From NCBI RefSeq assembly GCF_030463565.1, contig NC_134660.1:5655501-5719500 (forward strand): 64,000 bases of DNA. Direction: 5' to 3'. The notes beneath the pieces were generated by a model. It saw nothing but the letters and a program-made list of their open reading frames with translations, was not told where the DNA came from and made no database searches. This DNA is from Pelecanus crispus (taxonomy: Eukaryota > Chordata > Aves > Pelecaniformes > Pelecanidae). Of the stretch, positions 1-10,200 are shown piece after piece. Each line of letters begins with the position of its first letter. Position 1 is the stretch's first letter. A program made the position numbers and the translations under genes.

Positions 1-533
1 AGGGCACCGGTTAGCACTGCCAGTTCCCCCATCACAGTGCAGAAATGGTCCCTGGATGTTTTAGGCTTTCCCTCTGCAACTGGCAGCTTCGAGCACAGTT
101 CGCACCTCCTACAAGAGGAGCAAAACCTCTACGGCATGTTTTAGACCTAAAGCCAAAGCACAGCTGACTGCTGGGACTTCACAAAAGGTGCTTCACCAAA
201 GCACCATGATGCAGGGCCACCTCGGTAATGGTGGGCCTGGGACAACCCCTGCTCTTTTTTCTGAAGCCAAGCCACTGGCAGCATTTTCTGGTGGGACCAA
301 GGTGGTGGGTGAGGTGGATTATCTTGAAGAATGAAGCCACACCAGACTGGGTGAAACCACTGCTTTGTGTTGCAAGGACTTGACTCACTGCTAGCCATAG
401 CATCGGGAGAGTTGTTGGGTCTTGGAAAGGCATTTTTGCTTCCCAACCATTTCTCTGGTCAGAATTAGAAGTACTGCCTGGCCGACCTGTCTCATCCCCA
501 CCTGGACCCGGTCCCTGCACACGTGCACCTCTA
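1..533. other. Copy B intron 9, nothing recognised
   Basis: I see no exon of the A2M family here on either strand, although exon 10 of copy B should follow on the minus strand. The intron therefore extends beyond the left edge. Confidence 0.5.
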
Positions 534-728
534 AATCATAGAATCATGGAATGCTTTGGGTTGGAAGGGACCTTTAGAGCCCACCCATCCCAACCCCTGC
601 AGCGAGCAGGGACAGCTTTAACCAGAGCAGGGTGCTCAGAGCCCCGTCCAACCTGACGTGGGATGTTTCCTGGGATGGGGCCTCCACCGCCTCTCTGGGC
701 AACCTGTGCCAGTGCTTGACTAAATCAC
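534..728 (-). repeat. CR1 LINE 3' end, truncated
   Basis: Reverse-oriented CR1 3' terminal segment in copy B intron 9. It reads from the tail (tcatagaatcatggaatg) through ttgggttggaagggacc and back into the conserved [12 protein letters not shown] coding end. It is the same CR1 type as the one at 21,825-22,140. 5' truncated, as usual for CR1. Confidence 0.85.
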
Positions 729-864
729 AGTGTTGCTTTTGGGCTTCCCCGGAGAAGACCAATATCCCCGTGCCACATGCATTTGGGTGTACATGGGGAT
801 GAATGCAAAACTACGCACCGGCGGCAATGGCCATTCCCAAGGAGGAGAACACCGCCGTCCCTAC

Positions 865-3800
865 CTGTACCGTTCTCCACCAGTGATGCTTGGACTTGGA
901 ATTGTTTCTGATACATGTGGCTGGTCAGGTTGAAGGCAGTCAACAAAATCTCTGTTGAAAAGCAGCCGTTCTTCTCGGTCTGGAGGGACAGAGTCAACCC
1001 TGTTAGCAGCAGTCCTGGGAAGGGGCTGTCCCAGTGGCACTCCCCAGCAGTGCTCACCTGCCCGCCAACCTCGATGCAGTTCATCTCTTTCTCGGGTGCC
1101 CTATTAAGTCTGTGCAGGATCCTGTTGTACCTGAAGGGCTGGCACAAGCTGGCCTGGACCTTCCCCTGGACTGGCTTCCCATAGGTGTACCTGTTCAGTG
1201 GAGGGTCGTGAGGGTGTGCCTGATGGGCATCATGTCGGAATCCCCCATCCCCTTCCTCTTCCTGACACAGCCTGTTTTGGGCTCACCGTCCACAAATCTC
1301 CATCCGGACTTTCTTGTCCTTCTCCAGCACCACAGCGGGAAGATCAATGGTCATCTCAAACTTGGGCAGCACTGATGGAGAAGCAAAAGGAGAGAAGGTT
1401 GTCACTCACAGGACAAGGACAATGGTGCCTGGATGGCCAGGGGGGCAAAGACATGCTGCCCAGAGGGACATGCTGAGGTGGGGCTCCCACCCACCATGTA
1501 CCCCCCAGTCCCCACGTACCATATTCCTCCACGCTGAAGGAGCGTCTCTTCCCCTCCACCTCAATGGTGTATGTGCCCAGGGCCGGCTCTGCAGCCAGCG
1601 GAAGGGACAGGTCTACAATGCCCTGCTGTGGGCTCACGTCCCGCCACTGCGCGATGCGGTTCCCGCTGGGATCCTGCACACAGGGACATGCGACATCAGC
1701 ACCCAGGGGACCCCAGCACCCCTTGATAAAACAGCCCATGGCTGCGTTATGCTTCTCTCCCAGCCACGCTGCCTTCCCAAGCCCACACTGCCCAGAGCCT
1801 CCCTCCATCTCTCAGACTGACCTTCAGGAACACAAGGGGCAGCTGCAAGGCAAAGAGAAGATGGTTAGAGGAGAAATTCAAAGCCTTAGGGTCTCACCAG
1901 GGTGGGGACATCTATGAAGCCATGGTTGGAGTAGAGTGAGGGTTATCCGTGGGATGCTGTGAACTCCCAACCCTTCAGTTTGCTTTGGGATTGACTTCGA
2001 GCCCATCTGCAGCCCTAGCTGGGATGAGCTAAGGGCACTGCCAGCATGGCGTGGAGATGTCTGCAGCTCTAGCTGGGGTGAGCTAAGGGCACTGCCAGCA
2101 TGGCGTGGGGAGGTGGCATCTCCTACTGCCTTCACAAGAAGCCAGCAACCATTTCATCTGGGAACATCCTGCACTTCCAGAGACCCAGATGAATGCTCGG
2201 GGGTGCCCGAAACTGAACTCGCCTGTAATCTTGGCATCTGATTACTTGATGGATATCAATAGCACTTTGCCATCACTACATCCCTAACCGAAAGTTTAAG
2301 CCGGTGCATTCCCATGTCACATGTGCAGTTCTGCTTTCTCTTTCCTTAGCCTGCTGAAGCCTGCGTGAACAACACAGGGCATCCCTGCCCCTGGGGAGCG
2401 CAGCCACCCAGGCAGAGCTGGCTGGGGCAGGATTCCCAAGGGGAAAGGCCCTGGATGGCTCCCACACCTCTCTCACGGCTTGCTGAGGGTGTAGGAGGGC
2501 AGTGCAGAGGAGTCCTGTCGCCTCCTCCCTTCCCCAGCCCTGCTCTCACCTTTTTACTGCTGGGAGTGAAGTCTTTATCCAAAGAGACAATTCGAAACTT
2601 CACTGGAAAGAGCAAACAGGGATGCTGGAGTGAGTGGTGAGTGCATCTGCAGGGAGGGGGGTTCCCCATGGGGAAGGTGGATGGAAATCCACCTTGAGCC
2701 CTGCAGTGGGTCGCTGCCCCCAAGCAGCACAGCCTGCAGTGCTGCCAGCGTGTCCTGGCATTGCCCTGGGCCAGTGCTGGGGGTCCCAGTGCATCCCAAG
2801 GTGAGCCCTCCTATTGCCATGCAGCATAGGAGCAAGGCTGAGCTCCCTGCACCCCTCTCCCAACCAGGTCCTTCAGCCCAGAGCAGGGTGGTCCATCCTG
2901 CCCGCCTCACCTTGCTGTCCAGGCTTGTAGACAGCCTTGTCCGTCTGTATGAAGATCCCAGGCTCCAGGGCTCTCAGCATCACCTTCTTCTTCTTGGAGA
3001 CATCCAGGGAATCTCCCTGGATTGAGACGTGCAGGTCTACGATTTCCTCCGTCCCTTTGGCGGGGGCTGGAGCCTGCCAGGGGAAACACCAGGAACCGGG
3101 TGAGGACAAGGGATATGCCCTGGCCAGGATGCTCTGCTCACTCTGAGTGACCCAGAGCACTCCTCACCCACAGGGACACCTTCCCCAGTCCAGGGGCTGG
3201 GAAGAAATATCCCCCCAACACCCTGCACTAGGCTGCAGGTCTGCTATCGGGGGATTATTTCAGCCACCGAATAACTGGGCTGAGCCTAGAGTCATTTTGC
3301 CTGCGTGGGGGATGAGACCCTACCAAAAGATGGGGAAGTCATGCCTGCTCCCAGCCCCATGTGGGACCACAGCCCCATGCTGGGGAGCTGGTGGAAACTG
3401 CTCTGCCTGGAGACAGCGGGGTGTCCAGGGCATCCCCCTCCATGCTCACGGCTGTGCGTGGGGTGACACTCACAGGGAAGGTGATGTTCAAGTACAGATG
3501 AGGGTCCCGGACCTCCCTCTCCAGCAGGGTGATGTTAGGGGTCCCATCTGCTCTCTGCAGCTGGATGGTCACCTGGATGGGCTCATGGAGGCCACTGAGA
3601 TGGACCCACATCACCGCTGTGTAGGGGTGGTAGATCACAGCTGGGCATGTGACCACATAAGTCCTGGCAAGGAGAAATGCTGACATGAGTTGCGTAGGGA
3701 TGAGGCACATCCCATACAGACCCCACGGAGGTCTTGAAGAGCTCCAGGGCACACAGAAACCTGTGCTGGGGTGCAGGGCCACCTCCCCCCGCCTCCCCGC

Positions 3801-4174
3801 TCTGCTTCTGGGCTCCCCTTGACTTCTCAGCTCAGAAAAGCAAAGGCTCTGCTCACACGTTGGCTGCAAGCGAGGCAGCACCTACAATAAACCGTCGCAG
3901 AGCCACCAGCCCCAGCAGCCCCCAGGTGCCAAGCCCTCAATGCTCATGGGCAGGGACAACCCACCAGCCCAAGCATTTCCACCCTGGCCAAAAATTGCGT
4001 GCACGGGAAGGATTAACTCCCACTACATACTGCCAAGGAGCCAAGACTAAATGCCCTCCCGGCAGGCACGGGCAGACAGACAGACACGGAGAGGGCTTAC
4101 TGTGCTGCAGACACCCCGGCTGTGAGGTGCAGAAAGAGGAACAGCAGGACGGGCAGGGCAGCTGGGGACCTCAT
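865..4174 (-). CDS. Alpha-2-macroglobulin family gene, copy B (5' part, runs off left edge)
   Basis: Secreted broad-range protease-trapping glycoprotein family (A2M/ovostatin/A2ML). Nine coding exons are visible: 4101-4174, 3474-3663, 2911-3073, 2550-2602, 1822-1842, 1520-1673, 1287-1371, 1058-1190 and 865-979 (988 nt, all in phase, GT-AG). Exons 4, 5 and 7 are 53, 21 and 85 bp, the sizes I recall for vertebrate A2M. Exon 1 encodes a signal peptide starting MRSPAALPVLLFLFLHLTAG. Exon 3 carries the family signature FIQTDKAVYKPGQ, exon 6 DPSGNRIAQW and exon 8 YTYGKPVQGKVQASLC. The part seen covers MG1 to MG3. Exon 10 is not found between 1 and 864, so the rest (bait, thioester, CUB, receptor-binding domains) must lie left of the window. 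It is clearly diverged from copy A, so this is an old duplicate. Which A2M paralogue it is cannot be decided here. Confidence 0.9.
2006..2113. repeat. 54-bp unit, two tandem copies
   Basis: Two adjacent 54-bp copies (2006-2059 and 2060-2113), each starting tctgcag and containing gagctaagggcactgccag. They differ at only a few positions. They lie in intron 5 of A2M copy B. Confidence 0.8.
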
Positions 4175-4470
4175 GTCTCCGGCTTCAAGCGGACGTGGGG
4201 GACGGCCACAGCCTCCTTCTCCAGGTGTTGGATTGCTGCGTCTGCTCTGCTGCAGGTTCCAAAATGAGATCTCTGCTTTCCATCCAGCGAGCGAACAAGG
4301 GTTGGCAGAGGGATCCTGCGTGGACCTGCAGATATAGCGAAGGCAGTGTTTACCATCTGCCCACAGCCTCCTGGGTTCAAGGCTCTGACAGATTTTTGCA
4401 ATTTGAGGAAAGGTTCCCATAGGCTATAGAGGTTCAAACGCAGGGGGCAGGACCCACTTACACACTGGTT

Positions 4471-4479
4471 TTCTGGGAA
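4471..4479 (-). promoter_or_regulatory. STAT3-type acute-phase element upstream of A2M copy B
   Basis: The plus strand reads TTCTGGGAA, and in gene orientation TTCCCAGAA, a perfect TTCNNNGAA STAT site. TTCTGGGAA is the core of the classic IL-6/STAT3 response element of the rat A2M promoter (established knowledge). It sits 297 bp upstream of the copy B ATG, and copy A has the same 9-mer at an almost identical distance. Confidence 0.6.
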
Positions 4480-6507
4480 ATGATGGTAGGAGGGAGGGGG
4501 AATGAGTTTCCCAGACGAAAGTAGGCAGCACATCATGAGAACAGTCTGTAAGTCGGTGGCGATTTCTCAGAAGGCCTTGTTTCCGGGTGTTTCACATTTA
4601 GCCAAACAGTAGCTATTTGGGCTGATCGCAGGTCTCAGGCTGCCCTTCTGCTCAGTTTCCTCCAACTTCATCAGATCAGTTACGGACACAGGAGCAGGAT
4701 GGCGTTGGGCTGCTGTGCCAGCTCCACCTGCTCTCACTCCTCTGTGCACTGCGGCTGGGAGCCGGACACCAGCCGGGGCACGCGCTGAGCTGCCTCTTTC
4801 TGTCCTGGGGAGAATTTAGGAAAGTTGAGGCAGCTCCACAGTGTCCTGAGCGCATCCTCTGCTCCAGAGTTTTGTGGTCCCCTTCCCTTTGGGGAGAAGG
4901 GGAGAGGCAGCAGCAGTGCTGTGGGAAGCCGTGGATGGGGCTGACCTCTTTCCCGTGTGCTCTCGGATGACCGTGGCTGCTGACCCCACGCCTGCCCTGC
5001 TCGAGTATTGCTGGATACAGCCCTGTGCTCGCCTCCCTGCCCCTTGGGAGCGGCCCCGCGCGCTGTCAGTGTCCGGACGAGGCTGGTCCCCACCACCCCC
5101 GTGGACGCGAGGCGGGAGCATGGCCCCGTGCCCATCCTGCCGCTCCAGGGGCATGGGTCAGTGTCCCGACAGGCATCTTGGGGACAGTTCAACGTGACAA
5201 GGAGCTTGGGGCCATCGGCCCCTTCAGGCCACCGGGCCGGATGCAGTGGGGGCTATGAGCAGCGTGGCCAAGGGGAAATCGATTCAGGAGCAGGGGGGGC
5301 CTCTGCCTCTCCGATCGGTGCCTGTGGGGCTGCTGAGGGGAAATATTGCACAGAGGATTTGTCATTCGGTGCTGCTGATGGCTTCAGGGCAGGAGCCAGA
5401 GTGCGTTGTCCCCCAGCCCCTCCTGACCAGGCACCGCTGACCCCATGTTGTGCTGTTTCTTCTGCTGCCTTGCTGTCCACGCAATGAATGTTCTCTCTGG
5501 TTTGGTCTCAGCTTTTTATTCAACAAAGCAAAGTGAAGGTATGCTCCCTCTTACATATCATTAAGGTGGACAGGAATGCTGAACCCCTAAAACAAAGTGT
5601 GTTTTGGGACACAGGGCTGGCTTTGGCCAGGGATAGTGGGAAAGAGCTTCAAGAAAGGGAGCTTTCTTGCAAAAAAAAACATTTTTCTGCTTCCACTTCC
5701 CTTATCCCACTTGCATTTTTATTCATTTTCAGCCTAGCTGAGCACGGACAGGGCCAGGGCTGCACTCAGGGCAGCCCTGAGCATCCTCTCCCTGCCCAGC
5801 CATCAGGCTTGCACTGATCTGCCAAGGCTTTTTGTCAGCCCAGGGTCAGCTCACCTGCCCTGGTCCCCTCTCCAGGGGATTGCATTGGCATCATCTCAAG
5901 GGAAATCACGACTCCACGGTGGGCAGCAAAGCAGCTGCTCCCCAGGCAGCCCCCGAACCCCATGGGATGGCAGGGCTGCTGGGGAGTGGGGCTTGGTTTC
6001 GGAGTCTTCATCTCAACCATGTTGCTTCAGGCTCCTGCTGGGTCAGGCAAAGGGGATGAAGGGATGGGAAAAGGCTTCCAGCCCTCAAGACCGTGGCTGT
6101 GTGGTGTGGTACGACAGGGCTGGGAGCAGAGGGACAGCCAGGCAGCTGCAATTTTCCTTCACATCAATCTTGGAGGCTTAAAAACCAGGAATACAGCATG
6201 CATGAGACCGGAATCAGAGACAGCCTGCCCTTCTATGTCCCAGAAATGCCTCCCTGCCTCTGACAAACGCCCTGCCTGGAACCCATCCCCACCAGCAGCC
6301 CATTGGCTCTGTTGGGCCAGAAAAGCTCAGGGCCACGTGGGCCAAGCCAGGCTGTCCTTGGAGCAGCCCCATGCATGGTGCGATGAGGGGAGCAAACTGA
6401 ACATCTCACAGCCAGCGGCCTCAAATCTATCAATCTCACCCCAAAAGGGAAGGGAAGGCATCATCCCACTGACGGTACCTAAGCATGCACACAGACTCTC
6501 ACCTTGC

Positions 6508-6562
6508 TGTCCTGGTTTCAGCTAGGAAGAAAATTAACTCTATCCCAGCCGAAACGAGGACA
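6508..6562. repeat. Short palindromic remnant of avian ERV LTR ends (fossil)
   Basis: TGTCCTGGTTTCAGCT at the left is the start of the LTR family seen at 24,013. The right half (aggaagaaaattaactctat...aggaca) is the same LTR start in reverse orientation. Together they form a 55-bp imperfect inverted repeat, far shorter than a whole LTR. A fragment only. Confidence 0.6.
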
Positions 6563-6740
6563 CTTGCTCTGGGTGCTGGTGCTCTCCCTGCACCTTGCAG
6601 CACCCACAGGCACCATCCAGCCTGGCTGAGGGATGGGGAGATGCTCTGCTCTGCTCTGGGGTGAAGTGCTTTGGGTGCAGCTCTGCTCCCAGTGAGAGGA
6701 TGGTGCAAGCCCACCAAGCCCACCACCTCACTCTGCTCAC

Positions 6741-7278
6741 CTGCACTATCAGGAGTTTTGTCTTGGTGTCCATGTACCCCTGGGTTGGCACCATGGGTAT
6801 CTCAGTGCTGCAGAGCTTCTCGGAGTGCAGGGTCTTGGCAATGACAGTGACATTCACCTTCCCTGCAGAGGCAGACGGGGGACATGGCTGTGACACTGCC
6901 TCAGGGGCTGGCTCCAGCTCAGAGCCATCCTGGACAGCTGGGGAAGGAGAAGGGTGCAGTGGGTGCAATGGGACCAGGAAACGGAGGGAAGAGGCTGGAG
7001 AGTGGAGAAGAGAAAGGGGAGAGAAGGGAGGGGAGAGGGAGCTGGGAGGGGAGGAAAGGATCAGAAAAGCAGTGACAAAGAGGAGTTTTGCAAGAAGTCT
7101 CATTGCTGGGCTCTGCTGCCCCTCCCCAGCCCTTTGCCATCCCCTCCATACCCAGGCTGGTGGCTCGCATGCTCCACTGGAATGTCCTTTCTTCATCCAC
7201 GCAGACACAGCCTCTGTACGCCTCGTCTGAGCCTGCTGACACTTCCAGGTCCGCTGATTCCGCCAGCGTCACCTGAAC
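6741..7278 (-). CDS. A2M copy A, exons 20-21 (last recognisable exons)
   Basis: Exons 7152-7278 and 6741-6862 (residues 821-903) encode VQVTLAESADLEVS and KVNVTVIAKTLHSEKLC, matching the MG7 strands that precede the thioester domain in A2M. Exon 21 ends LLIVQ at a good donor (gtgagc) in phase 0, as in human A2M where a small PEGLE exon follows. If the donor were not used, the frame would stay open for 66 more codons and stop at 6540-6542. Confidence 0.85.
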
Positions 7279-10200
7279 CTGCCGGACCATGGCCATGGCT
7301 CCATCAGCCCCCGCTGGACCCCAGACCCAGGGCCTCCTCCCCAGCCCCACTCACCTGCAGGCACTGCTGCAAGTAGTTGAAGATGGTGGCCACGAGGGTG
7401 AAGGCTTCGTGGTGGACCACAACGTAGGGCAGCGCCAGCTCCATGACGAAGGGCTTGAAGGCTGTGAGGGTGGTTTCAGGGGCCAGCCCCAAGCCCTGCG
7501 GGGATGTACAGAACATCCCGGCTTCCCACTCAGTGATGACATCGGGCACCGTCACCGTCATCTCCGCAGAGCCCCCCTCCCTGCAGGGTGTGGAAGACGG
7601 ACAGACCTTGCATGCTGGGTCTGGTGGGCAGAGCCAGCATAAGGAGCATGCCAACCCCCTTTCTCTAGGTCCTGGGGACCACTGCTGGCCATCACATGCT
7701 TGGAGATGAGCAGAGGTACCATCAGTGCTCTTATCTCTTACAGCATCCCCTGCCTACAAGACAGACTGCCCTGGTCTCTCCGAGGGTCGGTGCTGAGGTC
7801 CAAGGGAAGGGGCTGGACATGTCTCAGTGTCACTCCTGGATACACGGACACTGAACTGGAGGTGTGGACACTGCACCCAGAGGTGAAGCTGATGCAATAA
7901 GGGCAGTCCCCTAGCTTGAGGTCTGCTAGGGCTCCTTACTCACCCCACAGGGACCAGCTCCCACAGCCATGTCCCCAGGCAATCCATCTGCATCCCTGTG
8001 TCCTGTGTGACACCCACCTGCTCATCCTCCTCCAGTCCTCCTGCAAAAGGACCATGACTTGAACATGCTGCCAGAAAGGATGGGAAGAGGCAGGATGACC
8101 CAGCCATCCTTCTGCAGCCAGCATGGAGGCTGTTTCAGATTCTCTCCCACTCACCTTGGGGGTCTGAAGGGCTTGTGTACCCTTTGAACTGGATGCTTGC
8201 TGCACAGCCCAGCTGAGCGTTGGTGATAGTTTTTAAACCTGCGACCTGAAACATGACACATGAGAGAGAGTAGCACCATGCTGAAGCCCAGGGGTACCGA
8301 AACACCTTTCCATCCCTCTCTGAAGCAAGGAATCAACATGCGTTTAAAGCCCCATGCCAGAAGAGAGCTCCTGAAGATCAGGACCCCTGGCCACACTGCA
8401 ATGGGAGTGCAGGAGAGGAATAGCTGTGCCAGGGGAAGCTGCTGCACCAGGGGCAGTTGGAAAAGATCTGGTGGATCTGCTCCGCCCGCTCCATTCCCAA
8501 ACAGCCCCATCCCCTGAGTTTGCTGCCAGTGGGAAACATGGACTTCCAAAAAAGCAGGGGAATACCAGGCCAAACTATGGTGTTTACTCCAAGCCCAGAT
8601 TTGTGATGGGAAGAGCAAAGCTTAGCCCTGTCCCTGTGAAATGCCGCTGTGCCTGGAATGACAGATGCATTTCACATGTCTGTCCTGGGCTGGCGAAGCA
8701 AGGGGCAGGGCATGTTATTTGGGCAATGTAAGAGTATAGTTCGTGAGCACAGACATGGGCTGGGTGAGGGACTGGGTGCCCCCAGCACCCTGAGTAATCC
8801 TTTCTGGGAGGAAGAGGAGTGTGAGGTAGGGCTGGAGGGCTCGTACCTTAACCGGGCTGTAGGAGCGTTTCTGGATGTGAGATGAGCGTAACTGCAGCAT
8901 CCTGTAGCAATCCTTCCAGCTCTCCTCTGGCACATCAAAACAGTTAATGGCTGGAAGGCCTGCTGTCTGGTTTCTCCTATTTATCCAACAGTCAGGTAAA
9001 TCAGATTCTTCAACTCCAAAATAGTAGCTGTCTTCAGAAAACGTTGGGAGTAAGTTATAGACCTAAACTGAACACATGAACTTTGGGTGAGAAAGACATA
9101 AAAAACTCCTGGCCCAGGTCCAACCCCTTTTTGCCCCTGGCATTGCCTCGTAGCTTCTGCACCTCCCCCGGCATCGCAGTGACGCTGCCCTGCCGCCAGC
9201 CCCAGCCCCTCTGCTGCGACCCATCACTGCCCCATCTCTCTTCTTCCCAAGAGCAGGGGATGCTTCCCACTGCCTGCACCCTGTTTTCAAGATTTCCACC
9301 CCAGAAGGCACCGCAGAACAATTCTGTGGCTCAGCCCCCTGGTCAGTGAAGCACAATCTCCCCTGCAAAGGCCCAAAGTCCATGGCTGGTGTCAGGGACT
9401 CGCTGGGGGCTCCCAGACACCCAGCATTCATCCTGCAGGAGTAGCTCCCCCCAAAGTCCCTACCGTCCTCCCCTAAAATGGGTGACAGTGGAAGGAAACT
9501 GCTGTCCTCATGCCCCAGCAGCAAGTCCAGTCCAGTCCAGCCCAGGACCAGCCCAGCACAGATGTTACTCCAGACTCACCATGCTGGGGTTGAGCTTGCC
9601 CTTGGGACCGGAGGACCAATTGCGTTGATCCACAGCATAGACGGCACACAGTGATCCCGGGGCAGCCTGCACCTTCAGGCGGACCTGTGAGCCCACCAGA
9701 GCCCTCTGCTCCGAGAAGAACAGATTCACCTGGAGAGGAGGGAAGCCTTTGGGTTAGGGTAGAGGGGAGCTGGTCCCAGGAAGGACCTCTGTGCCCCAGC
9801 CTGACCCCAAATGCCAGCAAAGGATGGAGAGTGAGGAGTGTGATCAAAGCCAGAAGATGATTTGCAGCAGCAACAGGAATGGGAGAGGAAGGAAAACCCT
9901 CCCTGAGAGGAGAGTCTGGGATCAGCTAGTTGCAGGGTATGAGGAAAGGCTCTGCTGAAGAGCAACGCTCAGTGCCCACATCACCCCACAGAGCTCGGCA
10001 GCAACTCCCACGACGCTGGCAGCCTCCACTCACCTTGTTGGGGAAGCACTTGGCCACCTTGAGCTCGGTGCTGTCAGCCACCGTCTCACCGTCGGGCAGC
10101 ACCACATAGCCCAGCACCTTGGCCATGGGTGCCAGCTCGTGGCCAATGGGCAGCTCCAGGGAGAAGGAGCCTCTCAGCCCTGGGCCATGGAAAAGGAGGG

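Larger units (their letters stand above)
4175..6740. other. Copy B promoter side / region where the copy A tail is expected
   Basis: No coding exon recognised on either strand. The thioester, CUB and receptor-binding exons of copy A would be expected here on the minus strand but are absent. The stretch contains the copy B upstream region (4,175 to about 4,500) and a 55-bp LTR-derived palindrome at 6508-6562. Confidence 0.6.

Noticed and set aside
4175-6740. Searched for the A2M thioester (CGEQ), CUB and receptor-binding exons of copy A
   Set aside because: No matching peptide was found on the minus strand, so no exon is claimed there.
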